Shown piece after piece: positions 12,642 to 24,073 of a stretch of 64,000 nt of DNA. The first letter of the stretch is position 1; every line of letters starts with the position of its first letter. Origin of the DNA: Saccopteryx bilineata (Eukaryota > Chordata > Mammalia > Chiroptera > Emballonuridae); NCBI RefSeq assembly GCF_036850765.1, contig NC_089491.1, forward strand, positions 128,354,766 to 128,418,765. Reading direction: 5' to 3'. The translations under genes and the position numbers were made by a program. The notes under the pieces were generated by a model. The model saw only the letters and a list, made by a program, of their open reading frames with translations. It was not told where the DNA came from and searched no databases.

Positions 12642-12939
12642 TCTGGACCTGGCCGATATGCTCAGTGGACAAAGCATTGGTTCAGTGTATGTACATCCTG
12701 GGTTCAATCTCCAGTCAGGGCACACAAGAGAGGTGACCATCAGTTTCTCTTCGTCTCTGTCACCCCCTTCTCTCCCTCTTCCTCAAAGTCAGTGGCTCTA
12801 CTGGCTACAGTGTTCACCCCAGATTTTGAGAATAGCTTGGTTGATTTGAGCATCAGCCCCAGAAAGGGTTTCCAGGTGGGTCCCAGTCAGGACGTATGTG
12901 GGAGTCTGTCTCTCTATCTCTCCTCCTCTCACTTAAAAA
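12642..12939 (+). repeat. tRNA-derived SINE, type I, diverged
   Basis: Head 'ctggacctggccgatatgct', B-box-like 'gggttcaatctcc', and the 'gggtcccagtcaggacgtat' 3' body. TSD: aaaatcattgtt (12630-12641) and aaaatcatagtt (12940-12951). Confidence 0.85.
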
Positions 12940-12951
12940 AAAATCATAGTT

Positions 12952-13750
12952 CCATTTCACTTTGCACATTTCAAGGTCATGCCAGATACTTTGCCATCAC
13001 ATCAGGTACTTTAAGACATCATTGTTAACTTGACATGAAGTGATGAACACACAATGCAATGTAAAGATGATGCATTGTAGAATGTGCACATGTATAATTT
13101 TATTAACTAAAGTCGTCCTAATGCATTCAATAAAAATTAAAAATTAGTACTTTCTCATTATTGTTACCAAAATTTATTTACACAGATCAATGGTTAGAGG
13201 TTGCTAAGCACAATATATCTTTGGGTATATGTTGTCATTTGAGAAATATTAAGTTAAAGATTAATATTTTTTTCTATATTTATTAACCTAAGTTCTGCTC
13301 AAGACTGACTGATATATTGGGTGACTTACTTTTTTAGTAATTGAACACACTTAACTGTTTTACTGCTACTATTATTATGAAGAAAAATAATTTTAAATAA
13401 AATACTATTATTATGTATAAATTTACACACACAAGGCACAGATGCACATACAAACACTATAAAACTTTCAGCTATTTTTTTTATCCCAAGTTATGGGATT
13501 TTTTCTCTTTTACACACTTTTAGAGTCACCTAGCAGATTAATTGGAAAAGTAAAAGGACTACTTCCATGTGACTAAATTATCCCTGTGTTTACAGTTCTG
13601 TCATATAATGTTTACCCTCTAAATTTCTGTAATTAACTTTGATCAAATGCTTGCACACCACTTCAAAGATGTTATGGATTAATTCCTTATTTGATTAGTT
13701 ATAATTCAAATAAGATAAAAAGTGTCATATAGATTTAAAACACTTCAGTT
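12952..13750. other. unique AT-rich DNA, no gene seen
   Basis: No repeat family or coding frame recognised. Confidence 0.45.
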
Positions 13751-13753
13751 AGT

Positions 13754-14140
13754 GCCCTGGCTGGTTGGCTCAGCAGTAGAGTGTCAGCCCAGTGTGTGGA
13801 AGTCCCGAGTTTGATTCCCGGCCAGGGCACATAGAAGAAGCGCCCATCTGCTTTTCCACCCTTCCCCTCTCCTTTCTCTCTATTTCTTTCTTCCCCTTCT
13901 GCAGCCAAGGCTCCATTGGAGCAAAGTTGACCCAGGCACGTTGACCCAGGTACTAAGGACGGCTCCATGGCCTCCGCCTCAGACACTAGGATGGCTCTGG
14001 TTGCAAAGGAACAACACCCCAGATGGGCAGAGCATCATCAGCTAGTGGGCGTGCCAGGTGGATCCCAGTCAGGTGCATGCGGGTATCTGTTTCTCTGCCT
14101 CCCTGCTTCTCACTTCAGAACAATACAAAACAAAACAAAA
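13754..14140 (+). repeat. tRNA-derived SINE, type I
   Basis: 'gccctggctggttggctcag' head, B-box-like 'gtttgattccc', and a small internal tandem duplication of 'gttgacccagg' at about 13925-13953. A-rich tail with CAAAA units at about 14120-14140. Confidence 0.9.
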
Positions 14141-14617
14141 AAATATTGTGGAATTGAAATATAACCTAATAATAACAAAATTTTATTAAATTTTACATAC
14201 CAAGATGATGAAAGAAAAAAATGGCAGAAATAGTTAACATATTTTCATATTGCCTGATTAAATTCCTAATATTTTTATGTTTTACATGAAAAATTAGTAA
14301 TGTGAATTTTTGCTAATAAAAGGCATATTTTTAGTTAATACATTTAATTAAGTCTTCATGATTCATAACTTATAAAACTGAGTTTTCAAATTATTATACC
14401 AATTATATTGCTTTTTGGAAAACAGTATGCTTTTCTAAGAGCTATTAATGACATAGTACTTCAACATTTAATAGTAATAATAGTCACTATAGTTTAAAGA
14501 TATAGCTATTTTGCCCAAATTTAATTATTTTTAGCAATTTCCATAAAAGTAGCCAACAATGAATTAAAAAGTCATACATTTGTATTAGCGTCTTTGTGCC
14601 TCAATGCATTATTCCTT
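14141..14617. other. unique AT-rich DNA, no gene seen
   Basis: No recognised feature. Confidence 0.45.
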
Positions 14618-14791
14618 TTTTAAAAATCTATTTTTGAGAGAGAGAGGATGGGTGAGAGAGAGAAACATCGTCTTGTTGCACTTATGTATGTATTCAATGG
14701 TTAATTCTTGTATAGGTCTTGTCCAAGAATCCAACCCACAGCCTTGGCATATTGGGATGATGCTCTAACCAACAGAGCTACCCAGCCAGGG
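14618..14791 (-). repeat. older VES-like tRNA SINE (minus strand)
   Basis: On the minus strand it reads 'gccctggctgggtagctctg' followed by 'tggttagagcatcatcccaa', a tRNA-like head. The tail has 'gatgtttctctctctcaccc', the hallmark VES-type middle. Diverged. Confidence 0.75.
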
Positions 14792-15632
14792 CTTCATTTG
14801 CTTTTAAATAGAATGATTATAATCACAATTGTAAAATATTTTTAAAATTAATAATTTGTATGACCTATGAGAGAAAGTTCTTTTCCAAAGTTGTAAATGG
14901 CTTCATTGAGTAAGATCAATAGTTTATATATATGCACCATAAGAAGTAAAAACATGACCCACTTTTAATAAATAATTTTTTTCTTGTTGCAAACATATAG
15001 TCTATTGTCCTTACCTACTATTTCGTGAAGATAATATGTCATTGTAAGAGTGAATCTTTTGAAATAGAGCTTATATTATTTGCATGGTAAAACAAAGCAA
15101 AACACTCTCAAAACATTTTGTGCACTGGAAAATTTTTGAGCAGTATAAATTATTAGATGTAGCCAAATAAAAAATCTGCTACGGTAATATCATTCAAGTT
15201 ACAATGCTTTTTGACCATTCCCTAGAACCTAATTTTTCTCACTGTAACACATTATTAAAAGAATAAAGAAAATTAGTTGCTTAATTTTTTCAGAAGATGC
15301 TTTAGAGTAAACTCTATTGAAGAATCTTAATAGTTGCTAGTAAACACAATGTAGCTAAATATTTATTCTTTAGTAATGTTGCTTTGGAGAGTGAATCTTT
15401 TCCTTTGGATGCTGAGACTTCATCTTCCACTCCAATATAAATATCATTAATATAGGGAAAAAAATAAAGATATTTTTCAGGCTCACCATTTTACTAAGAA
15501 ATAATTATAATTTTAAAGTTAATTTTTATTTACTGTTTTAGATCTCTTTTCATTTTAAGTTTTGTCCATGTCACTTTTTTTAAGCCATAAAATTATTTCT
15601 TTATTAACAAATAAAAAGCAGTATTCACCTTC
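14792..15632. other. unique AT-rich DNA, no gene seen
   Basis: No recognised feature. Confidence 0.45.
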
Positions 15633-15640
15633 TATTAAAG

Positions 15641-15728
15641 CAGCGGTTCTCAACCTGTGGGTCGCGACTCCTTTGTTTTGGTTGTTTGACCCCCACCGGG
15701 GTCGCGACCCACAGGTTGAGAACCACTG
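15641..15728. mobile_element. 88-bp hAT-type miniature inverted-repeat element
   Basis: The ends are inverted repeats of about 31 bp with two mismatches: 'cagcggttctcaacctgtgg' on the left and the reverse complement of 'ccacaggttgagaaccactg' on the right. A perfect 8-bp TSD, tattaaag, lies at 15633-15640 and 15729-15736. An 8-bp TSD and CA...TG ends are the hAT-superfamily signature; the same termini occur in mammalian Charlie-like non-autonomous elements (recalled, not searched). It has no coding capacity. The whole element would fold as one hairpin with a ~26-nt loop. Confidence 0.92.
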
Positions 15729-15745
15729 TATTAAAGGAAGGTTCT

Positions 15746-15846
15746 TTTTTTTTTTTTTTCTATTTTTCAATTTCTCAATTTTATTCACATTCAGTGCACA
15801 AGCTCTCCACCATGGAGACATAGAAACTGGGGCATGGATTCATCTC
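15746..15846 (-). pseudogene. tiny 3'-end mRNA retrocopy with poly(A) tail
   Basis: About 85 bp of non-repeat sequence on the minus strand contains the polyadenylation hexamer AATAAA within 'gaatgtgaataaaattgag', followed about 20 nt later by a ~14-nt A-tail (T-run at 15747-15760). A perfect 14-bp TSD, taaaggaaggttct, lies at 15732-15745 and 15847-15860. This is how L1-mobilised, severely 5'-truncated processed pseudogenes look. The parent gene was not identified. Confidence 0.75.
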
Positions 15847-16464
15847 TAAAGGAAGGTTCTAATACTGAATTAATCATGTCTACAGCTTTGTAGTATTTTA
15901 TTTATTATCTTTTTATTTATTTTTAATGAGTTTTTATTAATTTTAATGGGGTGACATTAATAAATCAGGGTACATATGTTCAAAGAAAACATCTCCAGGT
16001 TGTCTTGTCATTCAATTATGTTGCATACCCAAAAGTCAAAATGTCCTCTGGGTTTTCTTTGTGCCCCTCCTCTCCCTCCTCTTTCTGCCTCTCCTCCCCC
16101 GCCTCGATAACCACCACACTCTTGTTCATGTCTCCTAGTCTCGTTTTTATGTCCCACCTATGTATGGAATCATGCAGTTCTTAGTTTTTTTCTGATTTAC
16201 TTATTTCACTACATATAATGTTATCAAGATCCATCCATTTTGTTGTAAATGATCTTATGTCATCATTTCTTATGACTGAGTAGTGTTCCATAGTATATAT
16301 GTACCACATCTTCTTTATCCAGTCTTCTATTGAAGGGTTTTTTGGTTGTTTTCATGTCGTGGCCACTGTGAACAATGCTGCAATGAACATGGGGCTGCAT
16401 GTGTCTTTATGTACCATGTTTTTAAGTTTTGGTGGTATATACCCAGTAGAGGGATTGCTGGGTC

Positions 16465-19400
16465 TTATGGTAGTTCTATTTTTAGTTTTTTGAGGAACCA
16501 CCATACTTTCTTCCATAATGGTTGTATTACTTTACATTCCCACCAACAGAGGATGAGAGTTCCTTTTTCTCCACAGCCTCTCCTACACTTGCTATTACCT
16601 GTTTTGTTGATAATAGCTAATCTAACAGGTGTGAGGTGGTATCTCATTGTAGTTTTGATTTGCATTTCTCTATTGAAAATGAGCATCTTTATCTTTTCAT
16701 ATATCTGTTGGCCATTTGTATCTCTTTCTGGAAGAAGTGTCTGTTCATGTCCTCTTCCCATTTTTTTTTATTGGATTGTTTGTTTGTTGTTGAGTTTTAT
16801 GAGTTCTTTGTATATTTTTGGATATTAGGCCCTTATCTGAGCTGTTGTTTGAAAATATTATCTCTCATTTAGTTGGCTGTTTATTTTGTCTGTTTCTCTT
16901 GCTATGCAAAAACTTCTTAGTCTGATGTGGTCCCATTCATTTACATTTGTCTTCACTTCTCTTGGCTTTGGAGTCAAATTCATAAAATGCTCTTTAAAAC
17001 TAAGGTCCATGAGTTTAGTACCTATGTTCTCTTTTATGTACTTTATTGTTTCAGGTCTTATATTTAGGTCTTTGATCCATTTTGAATTAATTTTAGTACT
17101 AGGGGACAAACTGTAGTCGAGTTTCATTCTTTTGCATGTGGCTTTCCAGTTTTCCCAGCACCATTTGTTGAAGAGGCATTCTTTTCTCCATTGTGTGTTG
17201 TTGGCCCCTTTCTCGAAAATTATTTGACCATATATATGTGGTTTTATTTCTTGACTTTCTATTCTGTTCCATGGAGCTGAGTGTCTATTTTTATGCCAAT
17301 ACCATACTGTTTTGAATGTTGTGGCTCTATAATATAAATTGAAGTCAGATATTGTAATGCCCCCAGCTTCATTCTTTTTCTTTAGGATTGCTTTGGCTAA
17401 TCGGGGTTTTTTATATTTCCATATAAATCTAATAATTTTTTGTTCCATTCCTTTAAAAAATGTCATTGGAATTTTGATGGGAATTGCATTAAATTTGTAT
17501 ATTGCTTTGGGTAATATGGTCATTTTGATTATATTAATTCTTCCTATCCAAGAACAGGGAATATTTTTCCATTTCATTGTATCTTTTTCGATTTCCCTTA
17601 ACAATGCTTTGTAGTTTTTGTTATGTAGGTCCTTTACATTCTTTGTTATGTTTATTCCTAGATTTTTTTGTTGTTGTTGCAACCATGAAGGGGAATATTT
17701 TTGTGAGTTTGTTTTCTGATGTTTCATTGTTGGCATATAGAAAGGCTATAGACTTTTGTATATTAATTTTGTATCCTGTAACCATACTATATTGGTTTAT
17801 TGTTTCTAGTAATCTTTTTGTGGAGTTTTTGGGGTTATCGATGTATAAGATTATATCATCTGCGGAAAGTGAAACCTTTACTTCTTCTTTTCTGATATGG
17901 ATGCCTTTTATTTCTTTCTCTTGTCTGATTGCTTGGGCTAGAACTTCTAGCACCACGTTAAATAAGAGTGGAGAGAGTGGACAACCCTGTCTTGTTCCTG
18001 ATTTAAGGGGGAAAGTCCTCAGTTTTATGCCATTTAATATGATGTTAACTGATGGTTTATCATAAATGGCCTTTATCATGTTGAGACATTTTCCCTCTAT
18101 ACCCATTTTGATTAGTGTTTTAAACATAAAATTGTGTTGTATTTTATCAAATGCTTTTTCTACATCTATTGATAGGATCATGTGTTTTTGTTCTTTGTTT
18201 TGTTGATATAGTGTATTACGTTAACCGTTTTATGTAAGTTGAACCATCCTTGAGATTCTGGGATGAATCCCACTTGATCATGATGTATTATTTTTTTAAT
18301 ATGTTGTTGTATTCGATTTGCTTGTATTTTTTTTTAGTATTTTAGCATCTGTATTCATTAGAGATATTGGTCTGTAGTTTTCTTTTTTTGTGCCGTTCTT
18401 GCCAGGTTTCGGTATGAGGGTTATGTTGGCCTCATAAAATATGTTTGGAAGTATTGCTTCTTCTTCAATTTTTTGGAAGACTTTGAGTAGAATAAGAACC
18501 AAGTCTTCTTTGAATATTTGATAGAATTCACTAGTATAATTGTCTGGGCCTGGACTTTTATTTTGGGGGAGGTTTTTAATAGTTTTTTTCTATTTCCTCC
18601 CTGCTTATTGGTCTGTTTAGGCTTTCTGATTCTTCATGACTCAGTCTAGGAAGGTTGTATTGTTCTAGGAATTTATCCATTTCTTATAGGTTGTTGAATT
18701 TGGTGGCATATAGTTTTTCATAGTATTCTACAATAATTCTTTATATATTTTTGATATCCTTGGTGATTTCTCCTCTTTCATTTTAGATTTTGTTTATATG
18801 AGTCCTTTCTCTTTTTTCCTTGGTTAGTCTTGCCAAGGGTTTGTCAATTTTGTTGATCATTTTAAAGAACCAGATCCTTGTTTTATTAATTTTTTTCTAT
18901 AGTTTTTCTGTTCTCTGTTTCATTTATTTCTGCTCTAATTTTTATTATTTCCTTTCTTCGGCTGGTTTTGGGTTGTCTTTGTTCTTGCTTTTCTAGTTCC
19001 TTAAGGTGTGAAGTTAAGTGGTTTACTTGGGCTCTCTCTTGTTTGTTCATATAGGCCTGAAGTGATATGAACTTCCCTCTTATTACTGCCTTTGCTGCAT
19101 CCCAGAGATTCTGATATGTCGTATTGTCATTCTCATTTGTCTGTATATAGCTTTTGATCTCTACACTTATTTCCTTTTTGACCTCATTTTTTAAAAGTAT
19201 GTTGTTTAGTTTCCACGTATTTTTGGTTTTTTTCCCTCTTTTTTGCAGTTGAATTCTAGTTTCAAAGCTTTATGATCAGAAAATATGCTTGGTACAATTT
19301 CAATTTTTCTGAATTGTTGATGTTATTTTTGTGGCCTAACATATGGTCAATTCCAGAGAATGTTCCATGTACACTAGAGAAAAATGTGTATTCTGTCACT

Positions 19401-19979
19401 TTGGGATGAAATGTCCTGTAGATGTCTATCATATGCAATTGCTCTAGTGTTCGTTTAAGGCCAATATTTCTTTATTGATTTTCTGTTTGGATGAACAATC
19501 TAGAGCCATCAGCGGTGTATTGAGGTCTCTAAGTATGATTGTATTTTTGTCAGTTTTTGTTTTTAGGTCAGTTAGTAGCTGTCTTATATATCTTGGTACT
19601 CCTTGGTTTGGTGCATATATATTAGGAAGTGTTATGTCTTCTTGATTCAGTGTCCCCTTAATCATTTTGAAATGACCATTTTGTCTCTGATTACTTTTGC
19701 TGTCTTGTAGTCAGCATTGTTAGATATGAGTATTGCTACACCTGTTTTTTTTTTGGATGTTATTTTTTTGGAGTATTGTTTTCCAGCCTTTCACTTTGAA
19801 TTTGTTTTTATCCTTGTTGCTTGGATGTATTTCTTGTAGGCAGCATACAGTTGGATCTTCTTTTTTAATCCATTCTGCTACTCTGTGTCTTTTTATTGGT
19901 GAGTTTAATCCATTTACATTTAGTGTAATTATTGACACTTGAAGGTTCCCTATTATCATTTTATATATTGCTTTCTGTT
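16465..19979 (-). pseudogene. L1 ORF2 remnant (copy A)
   Basis: Broken reading frame of the L1 endonuclease/reverse transcriptase. Recognisable pieces in order: N-terminal endonuclease (19959-19720, '[16 protein letters not shown]', 'CLQEIH'); endonuclease middle (19665-19444, 'LRDLNTPLMALD'); reverse transcriptase fingers (18502-18296, '[10 protein letters not shown]'); the catalytic region (18181-17621); and the C-terminal part (17736-16465) with the Cys/His knuckle text '[15 protein letters not shown]'. The catalytic FADD box reads SADD, a damaged residue. The start overlaps the end of the upstream small frame as ATGA at about 19961. Confidence 0.92.
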
Positions 19980-20192
19980 AGTTTTGTATTTTGTTTGATT
20001 CTTCTCTTTTGTTTTTCTATCATTTGTTTTTGTTTGGTTCTTATCCATACTTCTTTTTTCTGTTACTTCTTTTTTCAAGTCATGTGCTTCTGTGGTGATT
20101 TTTTCAGGGGTGGTTACCATTAGGTAATGAAAAGGGTACCTACTATGTTCATTGTAGTACACTATCTTATGAGTGCTTCTGCACTCCATCAT
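19956..20192 (-). CDS. small open frame between L1 ORF1 and ORF2 (copy A)
   Basis: A 78-residue, lysine/threonine-rich frame spanning the whole inter-ORF spacer. It begins MMECRSTHKI, inside the last codons of the ORF1 remnant, and ends YIK at a TGA that overlaps the ORF2 ATG (ATGA). It aligns without any gap to the equivalent frame of copy B (30333-30575), about three quarters identical by eye. No domain is recognised. It may be a by-product of spacer composition; translation is unproven. Confidence 0.35.
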   Translation of the reverse strand: MMECRSTHKIVYYNEHSRYPFHYLMVTTPEKITTEAHDLKKEVTEKRSMDKNQTKTNDRKTKEKNQTKYKTNRKQYIK

Positions 20193-21250
20193 CCTTTGCT
20201 ACTGTTAATCTTTGTCCTCTCCTCTTTTTTGTTTTTGTTGTCACAGTTTTGGTTTTATTGTGTTCTTGGTGGAGCTTTTACTTGTGGTTTTGTTTTGTTT
20301 TGTTCTTTGTATCTAGATGGAAAACTCTTTTAGTATTTCCTGAAGTGGGGGTTTTCTGATGATAAATTTCCTCATCTTTTCTGTATCTGTGAATGTTTTT
20401 ATTTCTCCTTAATTTTTAAACAATAGCTTTGATAGGTATAGTATTCTTGGCTGGAAGTTCCTCTCTTTCAGAACTTTAAGTATTGGGGTCCACTCTCTTC
20501 TAGCTTGCAGAGTTCCTGCTGAGAAATCCAATGATAATCTAATAGGCTTTCCTTTATATGTTATATTCTTCTTTTCCCTGGCTGCCTAGAGAATTTTTTC
20601 TTTCTCGTTGGTTTGTGCCAATTTCATTATGATGTGCCTTGGAGTAGGTTTGTTGGGGTTAAGATAACTTGGTGTTCTGTTTACTTCTTGAATTCAAGGC
20701 TTTAGTTCTTTCCACTTGCTTTGGAAGTTCTCGTTTATTATTTGTTTGAATATGTTCTCCATTTGATTTCCTCTCTCTTCTCTTTCTGATATACCTATTA
20801 TTCTTATGTTACTCTTTTTGATGGAGTCAGACAGTTCCTGTAGGGCTTTCTCATTTTTTTTTTAATTCTTGAGTCTCTCTCTTCTTCTCTCTGTTGTGTC
20901 CCAAGTTGCCTGTCTTCTATATCACTAATCCTCTCTTCCATCTGGCCTGTTCTATTAGCTAAGCTGTTACCTCATTTTTCAGTTCATGAATTGAGTTTTT
21001 CATCTCTGTTTGATTTGTTTTCATAGTTTCCATTTCCTTCATAATATATTCTTTGTGTTCGTTGAGTTGTTTTTTGAGCTCCCTAAATTGCCTTTTTGTG
21101 TTTTCTTGTATATCTCTGAGTATTTTTAGGATTTCTATTTTAAATTCTCTGTCATTTAAGTCCAAGGGTTCCAATCTATTAAATTTTTTTCTATAGATTT
21201 TTTCTCATCTATCTGTGCTACATCTCTGTCTTTTGTATCCATGATATTTG
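20165..21250 (-). pseudogene. L1 ORF1 remnant (copy A)
   Basis: Heavily shifted frame of the L1 RNA-binding protein. The best preserved part is 21174-20959 (LNDREFKIEILKILRDIQEN and the following coiled-coil), matching copy B ORF1 residues about 38-108. The RRM/C-terminal part is recognisable only by alignment to copy B. Confidence 0.85.
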
Positions 21251-21430
21251 ATTTCCTTTTCCTTAATGGCATCTTTGGGTGGTTTTGTTAATAGCACTTC
21301 TTGTTCAGTGTATGGGACTTCCAGATGCTCCAGGGATAGATTTTTCTGTCTCTGGTTGTAGAACTTGTTGAAATTTTGGGGAGAGGTATCGGGAGCACTC
21401 CTCACAGTGCCATTTCTCTGACATCAGTCT

Positions 21431-22430
21431 GTCAATGTCACTTAAAGAAAGAAAAATTGTACAACTCACTTTATTGGATCCTATTTAATGTGAGATTCTC
21501 ATTTGATAATCACCATACTTTTCAGAGTCAATTTTTGGATATGATGAGTGCGATTTAACACTTTAAATAGCTCATATATTGAAAGATACCCACTGTTTTG
21601 ACTACTGAGATACCATTTATGATCTGCAGAAAATATTAGGGTAAACAGGTGAAAATATTCTTTCTAGTTGTATATAACACAATATTATTACTATCCTGTC
21701 ATCTATTGTTTTAGTAATTTTAGCAAAGTAAAGGGAATGCATTATATCTGGTATGATTATATTTTTATGATCCATGATGTCTCATAGTGATCTTCACTTA
21801 CAAATCATCCTTTAAACAACCTGTTCCCGAAACTTATTTAAACTTAATGTCACAAGCCCTTGGTCATAAGTATCATATATCATTTTTTTCAATGACAGAT
21901 GATGTCATTTGTCATTAACAGTGCTTTGGTGAGAAGATGGAACGTTTTAAAAGAAGCCCATATTATAGGCATTTTTATATCACACAACCCTATTTCTATA
22001 ACAAATCTTTTTATGGACCTATTACCAAAGCCCTGGGTAGTCAAGGAGAAAGGTTGGCTGATGTTTATAAGGCGTTATTATCTCATCCACATACTTACTG
22101 AACAAGTCTTCTGAGGTAGATTCTCTCTGACCAGCACTAATATAAATACACACAAAGATTCATATCTTTTATGTCTATTCCAGTGTCTTTTCCCCAGACT
22201 ATTCATGTATTTATTCCAGTCTCCTTCCTTGCAGGATCCTAAGCAACAAGCGAAACCATTAGCAAGTTTCCAGGAATTATATATATATAATGACCCCTAA
22301 GGCTCTCCAAAGATCTTAGTATTTTGTGTGTTTCAGTGCACAGCTATATTAAGACATGGCATTAAGTCCCTTTAGGAAATGATTGCAAAAATGACCAGAA
22401 ATGCTGGTGATAGCTTTTCAGCCTTTTATT
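21431..22430. other. unique DNA, no gene seen
   Basis: Flank of the L1 5' end. The 71-codon frame at 21899-22114 has no motif. No repeat is named. Confidence 0.4.
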
Positions 22431-22432
22431 TA

Positions 22433-22759
22433 CCATATTTCCCCATGTATAAGATGCTCCCATGTCTAAGATGCACCTTAATTTTTTTAAAAAAATGTAT
22501 TACATAAAGTTATAGAACTCAAGTTTTATTCATTATAAAATTTATACAATTCCTCATCACTGTCAGAACTCCCATCCATTAGTTTGATCTCATCTGTGTC
22601 TGATGACGAATCACTGTCTTCAACAATGAATGCAAAAACAAGTGTGAAAATGCAGGAAATGCAAGTAAAAAAAATCTGCAACCACTGGAAAAGACACACT
22701 CAGTTTTTAGACACCAAATTTTTTGAAAACATGTGCATCTTATACAGGGGGAAATGCGG
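22433..22759 (-). mobile_element. Tigger/pogo-type DNA transposon remnant, internally deleted
   Basis: Terminal inverted repeats of about 25 bp: 'ccatatttccccatgtataa' on the left and, reverse-complemented on the right, 'ccgcatttccccctgtataa'. TA dinucleotides sit immediately outside both ends (22431-22432 and 22760-22761), as in Tc1/mariner-Tigger insertions. Inside, the minus strand around 22530-22627 encodes an acidic C-terminal tail (…EDSDSSSDTDE… …SSDSDEELYKFYNE, then stop), typical of the end of a pogo/Tigger transposase. The catalytic core is missing, so this is a non-autonomous derivative. Confidence 0.75.
22530..22627 (-). pseudogene. 3' end of a Tigger/pogo-like transposase gene
   Basis: Roughly 30 codons ending in a stop near 22530, very rich in Asp, Glu and Ser (EDSDSSSDTDE; SSDSDEELY). 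No DDE residues are present because the upstream part is deleted. The reading is direct translation of the minus strand; the family call is by resemblance. Confidence 0.6.
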
Positions 22760-22761
22760 TA

Positions 22762-23088
22762 ATTAATAGGTCTACATGTTATATCTAGAAACTGGTGAAG
22801 AGCTGGAACTTACATTTTGGTAGCTGAGGTTTGCCCTTCTGCTTGGCAGTTTGTGATATTTCCTAGTTAGACAAGTCAAAATCACTGTAGACCGCTGTTC
22901 ATCTCTCTTCCTACCAGGAATATTACTACCAAGGAGCCACCACCACAGACTTCTGTAGTTCAAGTCACTTTGATTGTCATTCTGACCCTGATGTCCATTA
23001 GGGTGATTTAATGCACCTGATCTATGATTGATACATAGCATCACATGATCACTGACATTCTGATATTCTGTCAACCCCATTGATAATA
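22762..23088. other. unique DNA, no gene seen
   Basis: A 102-codon minus frame (22772-23080) is open but shows no known motif. The stretch may be part of an old ERVL/MaLR internal region, which I cannot confirm. Confidence 0.35.
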
Positions 23089-23104
23089 GTTAAATATATT
23101 CTTT

Positions 23105-23308
23105 TTTTTTTTAATTTTTATTTTATTTATTCATTTTAGAGAGGAGAGAGAGAGGGAGAGAGAGACAGAGAGAGAGAGAGAGAGGAGGAGCTGGAAGCAT
23201 CAACTCCCATATGTGCCTTGACTAGGCAAGCCCAGGGTTTTGAACCGGCGACCTCAGCATTTCCAGGTCGACGACACTTTATCCACTGCGCCACCACAGG
23301 TCAAAGCA
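23105..23308 (-). repeat. tRNA-derived SINE, type II (minus strand)
   Basis: T-run, 'tttattcattttagagagga', GA-rich block, and the end 'gcgccaccacaggtca'. Perfect 16-bp TSD agttaaatatattctt at 23089-23104 and 23309-23324, suggesting a young insertion. Confidence 0.95.
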
Positions 23309-23324
23309 GTTAAATATATTCTTA

Positions 23325-23704
23325 ACCTTGGTTCTTAGAAATCAGATATCCTGAGAATCTCCAGGATGCTGGAGATTCTAATATATGTCATAGAAACATC
23401 AGTACCTCCCTTACTGTTCAGCTGAAAGGACTTTTCTACATAGGCTGTTGGTAACCATACTCAGTGATGGTTCTCCAATTTCATATAATAAATACAGTCT
23501 AACTTTTCTACGTTAGTGTGTCAAACTACATCTACGCTCTATTGCTATCTATCTTTGGGATTTTCTTAGCAATTTTCATGCCATTGTTGAAGGGGTTATT
23601 ACTACCTCATTTACCATCAGCAGTGGGGTTCATATTACTGCCTGGATGGTGAGAATTTAGTTCTAGAATCCCATTCTGAGGGTTTGTTTTCTATGGCCAC
23701 CTTC
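23325..23704. other. unique DNA, no gene seen
   Basis: No recognised feature. Confidence 0.4.
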
Positions 23705-23718
23705 AGAACAACATCTCT

Positions 23719-24059
23719 CTCTCTCTTTTTTTTTTTTACAGAGACAGAGAGAGTGTCAGAGAGAGAAATAGACAGGGACAGATAGACAGGAACAGAGAGA
23801 GATGCGAAGCATTAATCATCAGTTTCTCATTGTGACACCTTAGTTGTTCATTGATTGCTTTCTCATATGTGCCTTGACCATGGACCTTCAGCAGATCAAG
23901 TAATCCTTTGCTCGAGCCAGAGATCTTGGGTCCAAGCTGGTGAGTTTTGCTCAAATGAGATGAGCCCACGCTCAACCTGGCAACCTCGGGGTCTCAAACC
24001 TAGATCCTTCTGCATCCCAGTCTGACACTCTATCCACTGCACCACTTCCTGGTCAGGCC
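23719..24059 (-). repeat. tRNA-derived SINE, type III (minus strand)
   Basis: Ends 'caccacttcctggtcaggcc'. TSD: agaacaacatctct at 23705-23718 and agaacaatatttct at 24060-24073. Confidence 0.9.
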
Positions 24060-24073
24060 AGAACAATATTTCT

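Larger units (their letters stand above)
15895..21430 (-). mobile_element. decayed minus-strand L1 (copy A), short 5'UTR
   Basis: L1 in the same orientation as the copy at 26.2-34.1 kb and alignable with it almost throughout. The 3' end (T-rich in plus) is at about 15.9 kb and the 5' end near 21430. ORF2 is broken into pieces by several frameshifts and stops (about 19959-16465), and ORF1 is even more broken (about 21240-20165). The 5' end ('gccatttctctgacatcag', plus strand) matches the start of copy B, yet only about 130 bp of 5'UTR is present against 2.4 kb in copy B. No TSD was found. It cannot be active. Confidence 0.93.

Noticed and set aside
13754..13826. Possible functional tRNA genes at SINE heads
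   Set aside because: A and B boxes are present, but the tRNA cloverleaf is decayed and the heads continue into SINE bodies with A-tails.
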